NCBI GenBank assembly: GCA_030248215.1
Contig: JASANG010004112.1
Span: forward strand, 1 to 64,000
Source: Enoplolaimus lenunculus
Lineage: Eukaryota > Nematoda > Enoplea > Enoplida > Thoracostomopsidae
Direction of reading: 5' to 3'
Length of the DNA: 64,000 nt
The notes under the pieces were generated by a model that was not told the DNA's origin, did no database searches, and worked only from the letters and a program-made list of their open reading frames with translations. Below are positions 22,801 through 32,291 of this stretch, piece by piece; position 1 is the first letter of the stretch, and each line of letters opens with the position of its first letter. A program made the translations under genes and the position numbers.

Positions 22801-24277
22801 AATGATGTTGACGCTAGCCGTTAACCCTTTCACTCATAGAGCATACTATCAGAATAGGAATGGTATACGAGCAATACACATGCAACGCTATGTGTTTAAC
22901 AATGCTTTTACGTGTATGCGCAATGTAAAATGTTCACAAGACGTGATAGCCCCTTGGACTCAAGCGTCAAGCTCCTATAGCTAAATGAACCACGGTCCCA
23001 ATTGCTACCTTAAAAATTACCTCTCAGATGAAATTGAAAATATTCACGTGAGAAAAGGTTCATAACACGCGTTGCAAAACAATATAGCAATCATTGCCAA
23101 TATACATGATCCAATTTAGTATTTTAACCAATCAAGATGTGCAATTAAGTATTTTAACCAATCAGGACGCGCAATTAAGTATTTTAACCAATCAGGATGC
23201 GCAATTAAATATTTTAACCAATCAGGACGCACAATGAAGTATTTTAACCAATCAGGATGCGCACTTAAGTTGATTAACCAATCAGGACGCGCAATTAAGT
23301 ATTTTAACCAATCAGGATGCGCAATTAAGTATTTTAATAACCAATCTGGATTCGTTGCTGCGATCGCTAGCCTCAGTGACAATTAGTGCCGTAGCTATTA
23401 ATTGCAAAAATGTGACAAAATATAATATTTTAAAGTTGTTTTAGGACGCGGCCTTGGTAGTCTAATCGGCGGTGTTCTATGGGACAATTATGGACCGCGT
23501 ACAAGTTATAAAATTTTAGCCGTTTCATGCGTTGTTGCCGGCATCGTTTACACTATTCTACATGTGTGTTGGTTACGGAAGCTCAAATTTTATCATATGA
23601 CGGACAAAACCAACGAAGACGTTTTGGATGGAAGCGCAACTGCAATCAACGAAAAATATGATCGTAAGGACTTTTGTCCATATTTTCAATTGCGTGTAGC
23701 GTCCATCACCGTTGATGACGATACTGTGGTAATCCGAATAACAAGAGGATAATAAGTGAGGGGGTCCCTAATTTGAGTCTTAATCAATAGGAGTCCGTTT
23801 CCCAATCACGTTTTGCGACGACGATAAAATCCCAACTGCATGTCATTGTAAAATTGTATTGTCCCACAGCATCATGTTGAGTTAGCTACGGGCTTGCACG
23901 CGTAAGCAAAAAACGTAATCTAGAATTTAAACCTACTCTTTAATAGACCCACCAGAAACCTGGACGCCCCTTAAAGTAACATGGGCCCAGGATTTGATAT
24001 GCCACTCGCTGTTTCAGGGCAATGCTTTACGGCGCGAGGCAGTGTTTCACAGGGCGCTATTAATACTGAAAACGTTGATCCGTTTGAAAGCGTACCAGAA
24101 CAACCAGCTGTGACTAAATCGATGACATCAGTATATTACGATCCAATCCCGTTTGACGATGAATTCAGTGAGATGTCCATTCGTTCCCGAACAGCCAATA
24201 ATAGTCAAACACATAGCGATGCCGTGTTGCGCAACTCGACGTATTTTAGCGCATATGATCTTAATTATTCCTACTAA
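16814..24277 (+). CDS. MFSD6: MFSD6-like major facilitator transporter, copy B
   Basis: Seven exons inferred: 16814-16904, 18356-19165, 19769-19932, 20700-20976, 22063-22434, 23445-23663, 24018-24277; 2193 nt, about 730 residues. Exons 1, 3, 4 and 5 have exactly the same lengths as in copy A (91, 164, 277, 372 nt) and all phases agree, so this is a tandem duplication of a complete gene. The first exon encodes [18 protein letters not shown] and opens helix 1. Exon 2 ends helix 1, gives helices 2-3 (with [12 protein letters not shown] after helix 2) and a long glycosylated loop with NVS, NAT, NST sequons. Exons 3-6 carry the remaining helices, including [15 protein letters not shown] and [13 protein letters not shown]. 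The tail ends ..TYFSAYDLNYSY. Non-conservative differences cluster in the loop and tail. Substrate unknown. Confidence 0.9.
16984..17166. mobile_element. MITE with CATTCACATG ends (M5), partial
   Basis: Starts CTATTCACATGTCCAAG and contains blocks also found at 55.14-55.43 kb: CTTGCACGCGCAAGTTTG, AATTCGCACCTGTGAACGCA and TTGAATTTCTTGCACCTGCA. Intron 1 of MFSD6-like B. Confidence 0.55.
17885..18053. mobile_element. hAT-type MITE
   Basis: Ends CAGTGGCGGATCCAGG and the complement of CAATGGCGGATTCA, typical hAT-like termini, flanked by GTAAAAGC and GTAAAGGC, an 8-bp target duplication with one mismatch. 169 bp, non-coding, intron 1 of MFSD6-like B. Confidence 0.8.
18117..18310 (-). mobile_element. 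T3 MITE with telomere-like core
   Basis: GACCCATGTATAGAACAGGG to CTCTTCTATACATGGGCC, core of TTAGGC/TTAAGC units. The right end is 45 bp before exon 2 of MFSD6-like B. Confidence 0.65.
19505..19682. repeat. Two-copy tandem duplication, about 85 bp
   Basis: The block AAGTTAGAGTAGGTCC .. TTTTTGCATCATTTGAAAGT occurs twice in succession with small differences. Intron 2 of MFSD6-like B. Confidence 0.6.
20280..20687. mobile_element. M2 MITE abutting an exon
   Basis: Starts CTGTAGTGACCCTAAAAAGA and ends CCTCTTATTCGGGTCAC, the M2 right end. Where CTACAG should follow, the sequence reads TTTACTATTTCAG, which is the 3' splice site of exon 4 of MFSD6-like B (20700). Confidence 0.7.
20992..21175. mobile_element. 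Short C/G-run-rich repeat with imperfect inverted ends
   Basis: AAGCCGGAGCAGCC at the left and CCTGCTTCGGCACT at the right are imperfect inverted ends around C- and G-runs. Intron 4 of MFSD6-like B. Family unknown. Confidence 0.35.
21457..21650. mobile_element. Possible short inverted-repeat element
   Basis: GGCACGCGTTGCGTTTTTG near 21460 is complementary to CAAAAACGCAACACCCGG near 21628, with AGAGGG/CCCTCT between. Single copy here; family unknown. Confidence 0.35.
21782..22043 (+). mobile_element. M3 piggyBac-like MITE with tRNA-like core
   Basis: Flanked by TTAA on both sides (21778-21781, 22044-22047); ends CCCCTTCTCACAT and ATGTGAGAAAGGG, the TTAA/CCC signature of piggyBac-type elements. 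Inside is a tRNA-like stretch: A-box TAGCTGAGTGG at 21938-21948 and B-box-like GAGTTTGAATCC about 35 nt later. It ends 19 bp before exon 5 of MFSD6-like B. Confidence 0.8.
22825..23058 (+). mobile_element. M3-like MITE, diverged
   Basis: TTAA then CCCTTTCACTCAT at the left and CACGTGAGAAAAGG at the right, sharing CAAGACGTGA, GACTCAAGCGTCAAGCTCCT and GAAAATATTCA with the other M3 copies. The tRNA-like core is eroded. Confidence 0.65.
23113..23342. repeat. 30-bp minisatellite, about 8 copies
   Basis: Unit AAGTATTTTAACCAATCAGG plus ACGCGCAATT. The embedded ACCAATCAG resembles a CCAAT box, but in this tandem intronic setting I read it as chance. It ends about 100 bp before exon 6 of MFSD6-like B. 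Confidence 0.9.
23735..23802. mobile_element. M2 fragment
   Basis: CCGAATAACAAGAGGATAAT and GAGTCTTAATCAATAGGAGT match the M2 interior near its ends. Only one end is present; intron 6 of MFSD6-like B. Confidence 0.45.
23905..23984 (+). mobile_element. T2 fragment (right end only)
   Basis: Runs from GCAAAAAACGTAATCTAGAA through AATAGACCCACCAGAAACC to CGCCCCTTAAAGTAACATGG, the T2 right terminal region. Exon 7 of MFSD6-like B begins 33 bp later. Confidence 0.65.
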
Positions 24278-25071
24278 CATGAGATGTATTTTGTCAATAA
24301 AATAATTCTATCGAACTGGTATTTCTCGGCGCTTACGCTCTTTCTGCTCTCGAGTTCCTCGCACGCGACTGAGAACTTCTATAAAGCAGTAGTGCTTTCT
24401 AAACTAGAAATAGTCATCTCAAGCAGGTTAGCAACAAAGGTTCGGGTACAGATCAGGAAGAACCCGATGGTCGGATTTTGGATTCAGCAAAACGTAATGC
24501 GTTCGAATTCGATGAATCGTGGTTACGGTGGCACCCTGGTTGTAAAATTAATAGGTTTATGTATAGAGCAGGACCGTAACAGTAGTACAAGCATATTCCT
24601 AAGCCTAAGCGTAAAGACGAGCCTATTTCTAAGCGTAAAGCCTAACCCTAAGCCTAAGCAGAAAAGTTAATCTAAAGCTTAAGCTGACTCTATTACTGCT
24701 CCGCAAGAAAACATTCCCGTCCTGTTCTATTCATGGGTCAATTGACATATAAATGTATTTCGCAGCATATAAAAACGTATCACCGATAGGAATGTTCAAT
24801 TAAGTTATAAAATAACTTTAGCATAAAAAATCTTAAGTGTAGTAAATTAATAGAAGGCAGCAAGTGTTACAATAATTTTTTACAGCGTTTTATAGCTAGT
24901 AATATGCTTATGCTGTCGAGCTTATTCAACCGAAGGTGCCGAAAGTTCCTTTGTTAAGGTGCTTTCCGCACGTCTATTACGATACTCTTAACCCTGTTAT
25001 TCCACTAAAGTCACCAGCTCACACCGTACAAAACAAAAATACAAACTTTAACGTGACAATCCAAGTTCTCC
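24278..25071. other. Intergenic, MFSD6-like B to LTR element
   Basis: Probable 3' UTR of MFSD6-like B at the left, a T3 MITE at 24554-24736, then unrecognised sequence up to the LTR element. Confidence 0.4.
24554..24736 (+). mobile_element. T3 MITE with telomere-like core
   Basis: GGTTTATGTATAGAGCAGGA, then CCTAAG/CGTAAAG units, AAAGTTAATCTAAAGCTTAA and a tail CCTGTTCTATTCATGGGTC. Ends are inverted copies of each other. It serves as the T3 reference copy. Confidence 0.65.
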
Positions 25072-25481
25072 TGTGGGAGGAGGTATTTTGCATAAAGTAG
25101 TTGCTGGAACTTATTTTGCATAAAGTGGTTGCCGGAACTTCGGTAGCTTGGTGTAGCTAACTAGTTAAAACACTTGGTGTTATATTTCGGTTCGTGTAAA
25201 ATGCCGGGTTATATTTTGTTGGTGCGCAAGGCACATTTTTTGGTATCCGCCGTTCCGGCGGCAATATACTTGTTTCGTTGATTTTGTTTCAGCTGATATT
25301 TTAAATCTTTAATAAAATATTGTTCGGGGACTAAGAGTCAGTTACTACTATTGACAGTATTGGCTTACGCATCAATCCATTGAACTGTTTTAAACCCAAT
25401 CGCATTCAGCTGCGATGTTATCATTGAGGCGTCAATTAGTTATAGTGGGAATAGTGACTTGTTTAATAAATGGATCCCACA
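25072..25481 (+). repeat. 5' LTR
   Basis: Begins TGTGGGAGGAGG, ends ATCCCACA; about 99% identical to the copy at 28905-29314. A short internal duplication of TTTGCATAAAGT is present in both LTRs. AATAAA-like signals occur at about 25311 and 25464. The element's first ATG lies within it. Confidence 0.95.
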
Positions 25482-28060
25482 TTGGTGACCCCGACGCCTG
25501 GGCCACCTTATCACCCGTTATATCGTCGTTGGAACACGATTTGGAGTCACGTTTCGAACCCCACCAAAATATTTGTCGACTTTCGCCTCAATTTTGGTTT
25601 CGCGTGATGACGTGTTTGACACCTGATGGTTCGCCGACGGCCAATATTGTTCAATTGCTGGGTCTGTTCCCCGGTGCGGTTCTTCCGGCTACGATCTATG
25701 CTGGAATGATGACGCTTTTGTTGATGTGCCTGAGTGTTGGTCTGACAAGCAATACGTGGTTCAACGATCGTGATGGTCCCAGTACTTCCATGTCGAGGCG
25801 AAGAAGACTGCCAATCATGAAGAAACGCAAAAAGCAAAAAGTACATTTATGTTTCTTCGTGTCTGTTTTATGTTTTATTCGTGTGGGTACACCGAGCAAT
25901 TTTTCCTGCCCTACGAACCCTTTGAATTTGTCTCGGATACAACAACTGTACATTGTGTCCGAGTTAAGTCAGACGCGCGCTTCGCTCTCCTTGCGGGCAC
26001 ATTTTTCTAAAAAAAGGTTGAAATTTAACATTTTCAATTTAGGTTATATAGGATTTAGTCACGCAACATGCCTGAGACTCCTCCTTTTGATTGCCGGCGA
26101 TATTGAACCAAATCCAGGACCGGCGTTGAGATCCCGCGATGGCGCATGCTCCCGACCGTTTATATCAGGCGAGTTGTATTGTTATAAAAAAAGTGTGTTT
26201 CAGGCTCACGTAGCCAGTATTTTTTCAACCTCTGATATTGATTCTTTTCTGCAAGGTTTGTTAGCATCTAGTCGGAAAATAGCTGAAGCTACACATAATA
26301 TTTATGCGTACCATATTCAAAATGAAACGGGTTTATTTTCACATTTTTCTGACGACGGAGAGTATGGGGCAGGTCGTCGATTGCTCCGTGCAATCGAACT
26401 TTCCGGCGTAGTTAATGTAATGGTAGTTGTCACACGTTGGTATGGCGGGGTGCATCTCGGCTCCCATCGGTTTCGTATAATTTGTTCATTGGCATCCCAA
26501 ATTTTGAAAAGTACGGGTCATAACTCTGGAAAGGGAAAAGCTAAGGGGAGTTCTTCAAAGCAAAAGAAATGTTCTCCGCAAACTGAACCAGTGGATAACA
26601 GGAGTTCGAAGGCGTCCAGATCGGGTAAGTCGCAAAAATTATGCAAAGCTGAGCGGCAGGGTCAAACTCGTCATATACGTACATACGCTAACAAGTTTCA
26701 ATGCGAAACTTTCTTTTCTGGCACACCGGAACAAATGTTGCGGGTACGAACATCACCTCAATGTTTTTCGTCAAATCGAAAGTTATGTACTCAAGTTTTT
26801 TTGTCACGTCGATCTTCTCCGCGTGCTACATACGTATGGCGTTGGAATTTTCTAATATTGTTTATTATTTTTATGATGCTATTTTTTTATTTTGAACGAG
26901 TTGCTGGACAGTGGTCGGTCTGTAAGCATTTAAATTACAGTTATGGAAATAACAACGCCTCACACATTCTATCCGTTAGTTCAAGGCACGCAACGCAGCT
27001 GAGGATTTTATTACTGATTGCAGGTATAGAGCCGAACCCCGGCCCGGTAACTGGTGACACGTTTGCTGCTATTGAAAGCCAAGGGGCAAGCGCGAGGGCG
27101 ACAAAATTCGACACTTCCAGGTTGTATACCGACTATTCTAGAGAGTGTTTGGCCAAGGCGTTGCAATCATTGAGCGAGGATGATCTTGATTTTCAAATGC
27201 CAGCGACGAAGCGCCTTATCGCGGATGCGTTAGCTAAGTATCCATCAGGGGCTATTAGACTGGCCCTTCAGTTTTCCCTTTGCGAACCACAACAGGTTGT
27301 TAATCCAGGTACAGATGAAAGCAGACGGTTGCCAAGGCTTCCTGAATACTACGGACGTGATGCAAATGTGTGGTTTGCACAGATTGAGCCGTTGTTGGAG
27401 GGGCTGTCCGACACACAGAAACGCAATGCACTACTGAATGCTTTGCCCACGAATATTTTGATCGATAGTGGGGCGACTGCAACCGATAATTATGCGTCTA
27501 TCAAGAGTTGTGTTCTCAAGTTTTCGGGTCAGAGTCAAGAAATGCAACTGCGTGATTTATTGAGCAAGCAAACGCTGGCTGATAGGAAGCCTTCAGTTGC
27601 GCTAAGACATCTGCAGCGCAAGGCTCCGGATAGCCCGGAACTGGTAAAGCTGCGTTTTATGGAAATATTGCCCGAAAAGGTACGGATTGCGTTGACTGTG
27701 ATGGAGGATAGCCCAATTGAAAAATTAGCGGACTTGGCTGATAAAATTATCGAGCAGATTCCGCAAGAGACGCCTATCGCGGCTACCATACGACAACCTT
27801 CAACTAGTGACGGCTTGGAGAAGGCAATAGAGCTGTTGACGGCTCAAATAAACTCTTTTGTAGACGTGAACCGATCACGTTCCCCTTTCAAAGGTAGACG
27901 ACCGTGGCAGAATGGGGATCGCACGGCACGCCCCTTCCATGTTAGAAAAGACAGCGCCAGCTCTGTTTTTATCATGATAGGTTCGGCCTCAGGGCGAGAA
28001 GATGTCGAAAGCCCTGTGATTGGGTTGACTAGCGTCCGGGAAACGGCCGGTCTGCGGCTC
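25415..28060 (+). mobile_element. Gag-side coding part of the LTR element
   Basis: A long open segment of the fossil element. Order by approximate nucleotide position: N-terminal unknown part with hydrophobic stretches (25.4-26.0 kb); 2A-like sequence ending DIEPNPGP (26.05-26.12 kb); IMPACT domain (26.17-26.52 kb); Lys/Ser-rich linker (26.5-26.7 kb); single membrane-type stretch FLILFIIFMMLFFYF (26.85-26.9 kb); second 2A-like ending IEPNPGP (26.98-27.05 kb); Gag with RLPEYYGRDANVWFAQIEP (27.1-27.9 kb). 2A peptides make the ribosome skip a bond, so the family would be expected to release IMPACT-bearing and Gag proteins separately. That is known of 2A in general and inferred here. Confidence 0.8.
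26169..26520 (+). other. IMPACT (UPF0029/YIH1 N-terminal) domain inside the LTR element
   Basis: Conserved IMPACT-family motifs are seen in order: ATHNIYAYHI, DDGEYGAGRRLL, VVNVMVVVTRWYGGVHLGSHRF. The cellular protein IMPACT/Yih1 binds GCN1 and restrains the eIF2-alpha kinase GCN2; bacterial YigZ shares the fold. In the element the domain stands without the N-terminal RWD domain of cellular IMPACT. It lies between two 2A-like peptides, so it reads as a captured, separable cargo protein. Confidence 0.88.
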
Positions 28061-28159
28061 ATATATTATACGGGAAATCGCCAGATTTGCCAAGTACATT
28101 TTTTCCAGATGAACAGCCTAAGTTTTTGCATTTCTCCCATGATTTTTTAAACTTGTTTT

Positions 28160-28956
28160 TTTCGGGTGTGCGTAAATTTTCAGCCCCCGCACGCAAGCAC
28201 AATGTACCATACTATGTGCCCAAGGAGCTTGCGAACGCGCAATACGTTTGGTTGAAAGATTCGGCCCCGCGAAACTCGATCGAACCTCGTTTCACTGGCC
28301 CTTACAAAGTGGTTCATCGAGACAACAAAACGGTAACAATCGACAAGAAGGGGGCGCCGGATCGCGTATCAATGGTTCGCGTAAAACCCGCGTTATTAGA
28401 TCTTAGCAATTTGGAAGTGACATCAGATAGCAATCCCAAAAAAGCTACTGAGCAGCGAGGTTGTCTGAAAAATAAAGACAATTTCGTTAAAATTGATGTT
28501 AACTTGTTTCAACAAGGAAGGGTGGTTATGGCTAAATTTCCCAATTTCCCCCTATGGCCAGCACGCATAGTCAACCCCAATGGAACGCCACTGGAGAATA
28601 TAAAACGAAGGGCAGATTATCTCCCTGTAGAATTTTTTTACACTGCAAAATACGCGTTTGTGCCAAAATCTAACATATCGCTTTTCACCTTTTGTGTAAA
28701 AACAAACAACAGTAAACTACGCGCTGCCCTTCGTTTAGCGGAACAGTCTTTGGAATTAGAATTTGACAGAATTAAAAGTCCAGCTTGTGTGAAACAAACT
28801 GGCTCCAAGAGCGCGAAACATGTTAAGTTTAATGATTCAGATGTTAGCTCGGGATCAGTTGCGGGTAAAGTGGCTATAAGCTCCGCTCTCCACCGTGGGG
28901 GCCGTGTGGGAGGAGGTATTTTGCATAAAGTAGTTGCTGGAACTTATTTTGCATAA
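28160..28956 (+). mobile_element. Integrase C-terminal GPY module plus PWWP domain (LTR element part)
   Basis: The first third shows the Ty3/Gypsy integrase tail: YVPKELANAQYVWLKD, then RFTGPYKVVHRDNKTVTI and VSMVRVKP. After a short linker comes a PWWP-type fold: QQGRVVMAKFPNFPLWPARI, VEFFYTAKYAFV, then a helical tail LRAALRLAEQSLELEFD. PWWP domains read methylated histone H3 tails with DNA, as in LEDGF and BRPF proteins. By analogy with integrase chromodomains it would steer integration to marked chromatin; that role is inference. Confidence 0.82.
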
Positions 28957-29314
28957 AGTGGTTGCCGGAACTTCGGTAGCTTGGCGTAGCTAACTAGTTA
29001 AAACACTTGGTGTTATATTTCGGTTCGTGTAAAATGCCGGGTTATATTTTGTTGGTGCGCAAGGCACATTTTTTGGTATCCGCCGTTCCGGCGGCAATAT
29101 ACTTGTTTCGTTGATTTTGTTTCAGCTGATATTTTAAATGTTTAATAAAATATTGTTCGGGGACTAAGAGTCAGTTACTACTATTGACAGTATTGGCTTA
29201 CGCATCAATTCATTGAACTGTTTTAAACCCAATCGCATTCAGCTGCGATGTTATCATTGAGGCGTCAATTAGTTATAGTGGGAATAGTGACTTGTTTAAT
29301 AAATGAATCCCACA
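28905..29314 (+). repeat. 3' LTR
   Basis: Same sequence as the 5' LTR except about four substitutions. It is preceded by a purine-rich run (GTGGGGGCCG) as expected for a polypurine tract, and followed by CTCC matching the left flank. Confidence 0.95.
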
Positions 29315-29762
29315 CTCCGTAAAACCCCAGATAACCGTACAAAATCCCCAGAAATTCCCCAAATAATAGCCGAAACTAGCCCCGCTGGAATCGACGAATC
29401 ACAAATAACTCCAGATATCCCCAGAAAATCCCCTTAACACATGTCCCAGTTAAGCCCCGGTTTCCCCTGGTTCTGTCCGTAGGCTCCGCGCTATGCGCCT
29501 CCTTGTTGATTCCCTTAAGCCGGTTTCACCGTAGACTCACATCCGAGCTACCGTGACTCTGTTTCCAATTAACTGCCTTTCAGCCTAAGTCGCCCGGAAC
29601 ACTATGCCAATCAACTCCGTAAAAATTAATACAACTAACCGTCTCCGCACTAAGTCAACTCACGAAAATAAGCGCAACGCATTGTTCCGGTTCAAAAGTA
29701 TGAATGAATATGGAGGCTGGCTACCCCATCCCCCATGCGCCTGATCGTTTTCCGGAGGAGCT

Positions 29763-29840
29763 ATAATAGAGTCAGCTTAAGCTTTAGACTAATTTTTTTG
29801 CTTAGGCTTAGACTTAGGCTTAGGTTTAGGCCAGCGGGTA
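29763..29840 (-). mobile_element. T1 remnant with telomere-like core
   Basis: ATAGAGTCAGCTTAAGCTTT then TTTTTTGCTTAGGCTTAGAC units, the T1 half downstream of one end; terminal repeats are gone. Confidence 0.45.
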
Positions 29841-31504
29841 GGGGGGAGCAAGTTCAGTATAGAAACCATAAAAAATACACTATACATTCCACCCCCTCCG
29901 TCAATTGGTTATTTTTAAAACGCACTGTAAAAGTACAAAAAGTGCGTCCTCCGTAGACGTAGGTACACGTTATGAAATACGGTTGCTGTGTATCGCAAAA
30001 AGGGCAGCCGTCTAAGCAATACGCTAGTAAAATTGACAGGAATCGTCGTTGCGTGTTGAAATTTTGAAGCCAACCGTCTACGGTTTTAGATTTGAAAACA
30101 GACATCGTAATCTGTTTTAGTTTCCGTAAAAAATTTTGCATCCGCAGCTGTCGTTGCTAAACTAAAAGCGTACACGCAGTCGGCCGTCGTCTATGGTCGA
30201 TTCAAAATTCCACAACGCGGACAAAAGATATTGTGACCGATGCTTTAATGCAGTAAAGAATTCTGACCAAACCAACCACCAAAAGAAAGGTGTGGTGCCA
30301 ATTCTTGGTTTATGTGTAGCAGTCTGCGGATGAGCAAAAATACCAGGCCAACAACAGCGCCGCTAGACAAGTACGTACATCAACTGATTGCCATTTTTAA
30401 ATTTGGTGTTTTTGCGTATATATCTAAAACATTACATATATCAAATCACCTCATTCGGGTACAAAAGTATTCAAACTATAAACCATTAAACATCTTTTGC
30501 TCAGCAAATTATTAAATTAATTATGACAATAAAGCATACAATGCCAAGTAAAAGCTAAAATAACCAGATAAACTTCTGAAAGCAAATTACTGTGTGTACA
30601 AAATTTATATTAATCACACCTCAAGCATAACGTACAAAATCATATACTTGGTACGTCCATACTTATGAAAATTCAAAATCTGACAAACAAACACTTCAAC
30701 TCGATTTCCCCACCTCGATATTTTTTCTGCTATCACCATTGTCCACATGACTCGAGATGCGGAACGCATTCAAGATTAACGACTGCAACCGTTAAAGTGG
30801 CTTGAAAAAACGTCTTGTTAATACTGGAATACTTTTTAGTAAGCGTCGGTTTTTAACAATACCACTCGTGTTTAAACGACACTTGGCCAACATAAAAATA
30901 TCTTACGGGTACATAACAACTTTTGAACAAAAGTTTGAACTTCCAATTAAAGTCAGGACGAAATTTTAGTTGTCGGCTGCGCCAATGTTGTTATTAACTT
31001 TTTCGCATTTTTATAAAAAGAATACTAATAAGTTTACGTATAACTTTTAAGCAATTTTGAAAAACTTAATACCTGTATTTATAAAAAAGGCAGCGCAAAA
31101 CCAATTTTTAAAAACTTTTTATGTTGATATAGATCAAAAAATCTGCACACCTAAAACTCTGTCATGTTTTTTGACACCAGGCACGTCATTGGTTTCTGCG
31201 CCCGTTGCACACTGCTACCCAATGTTTACGTCTAGTTTTTCGAATTTGCGCGGTTACAGTGATTATTCGTCTTAAATCACATAGCTAGTTGGTGCGTATT
31301 TAACATTTTATATTATAAGGTTTAGTAAACAATAGCATTTAATATACAACCATCATCGCATCATCGCTGTAATTGGCAATTCGGCTAGGTTACAGCTGGA
31401 TTCGAATTTGTAACTTATTGTTATTTGTCAGAACTGTGCGGTCGAGACGACCCCTCTCTCCGAGGAAAGGTACTGCGAATATACATGTTTTTTCCCCATG
31501 ATTT

Positions 31505-31588
31505 CTCCGAAACATAGCCATGCCGGGAATCGAACTACGGACCCCTCGGTTGCTAGTCAAGCGCGCTACCCATTACACCACGTTTTTA
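31505..31588 (-). tRNA. tRNA-like sequence (pseudo-tRNA or SINE head)
   Basis: On the minus strand GTGTAATGGGTAGCGCGC resembles a D arm, CTAGCAA fits an anticodon loop (AGC), and GTTCGATTCCCGG fits a B box. The T stem and acceptor stem pair poorly, so it is probably not a working tRNA. It may be a pseudo-tRNA or the head of a tRNA-derived SINE. Confidence 0.3.
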
Positions 31589-32291
31589 TCAGGTTAAAAT
31601 TGGCAAAAGTTATTGCTAATAACACGATATAAAGCGCACAATTCCGCACATTTTAAGGTATTCGCTAACGAGTCTGTTCTTATGTAGTTCTGCCACGTGA
31701 AACGCATTCAATTTTTTGAAAAAATGACATTTTGCAAAAAAATTTAGAAAAGCGTTCGGAGATGTTAGAACGAATTAGCAACTTTCTTGCCATATTCAAG
31801 AGAGTAAAATGAGACCAAGTGAGTTATTAGCAAAACTGTCAAAAAATTTAGGTGATCAAAGTGTCGCGTTTTCCGCTCATCTTCTTATTTAGGTACGTTA
31901 TATGCAGCGTTACCTATGTTGTAGTCGCGCAATGCCTATATATCCGATTTAAGATGTGGTTGGAGAGTGACTGACTACCGAGACCTACCATGAAAAGTCT
32001 AGGTCTTGATCAATTTTAGTTTCGTAGTTTTTTATTTTTTTGTTTAAACTTATTTTAACAATATTAATTTCTACTTTTTACAGGTTTACCAGCATTTCCT
32101 AAATCCTCGAATTATGGTTTCGATTCCAAACCACCGACACTCCGCTGGCTTCTCCACAGCTTGAAAATTTCCGCCGGGGGTCGGACCCTGGCCGATTCAT
32201 AGTTTCCGTAGTTTTTCATTGTTTAAGTATATATAAATATATAGTAGTTATTTTAGGGGTTCAGTTGGTATATACTTATTAGAAGTTTAAA

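Larger units (their letters stand above)
25072..29314 (+). mobile_element. Ty3/Gypsy-type LTR element with IMPACT and PWWP parts (fossil)
   Basis: Two 410-bp LTRs (TGTGGG..CCCACA) in direct orientation with CTCC on both outer flanks (4-bp duplication), and a primer-binding-type sequence directly after the left LTR. Parts in order: an N-terminal segment starting inside the left LTR, a 2A-like peptide, an IMPACT domain, a basic linker, a hydrophobic segment, a second 2A-like peptide, a Gypsy/Mag-type Gag, an integrase C-terminal GPY module and a PWWP domain. No protease, reverse transcriptase or RNase H is recognisable, so the element is broken and has lost most of pol. The LTRs differ at about 4 of 410 positions, so the insertion is recent. 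The IMPACT and PWWP parts are not usual for this class. Confidence 0.9.
29315..32291. other. Intergenic region, LTR element to NUF2
   Basis: A C-rich stretch with AACCCC/CCCCAG runs (29.3-29.6 kb), a telomere-core MITE remnant at 29763-29840, and AT-rich sequence without convincing reading frames. A tRNA-like stretch lies at 31.5 kb. No gene seen. Confidence 0.45.

Noticed and set aside
23113-23342. Array of CCAAT-box regulatory sites
   Set aside because: The motif is just part of a 30-bp minisatellite unit within an intron, with no other promoter signal.
237-24277. MITE-filled introns as newly born introner-type introns
   Set aside because: Both paralogues have the same intron positions and phases but different MITEs, so the introns are older than the elements.
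26169-26520. IMPACT region as a host gene exon that happens to lie between LTRs
   Set aside because: It is uninterrupted, in one frame with flanking 2A-like peptides and Gag, and lies inside a single LTR-bounded unit with an intact target duplication.
31505-31588. Functional tRNA-Ala(AGC)
   Set aside because: The anticodon loop and B box fit, but the T stem and acceptor stem do not pair.
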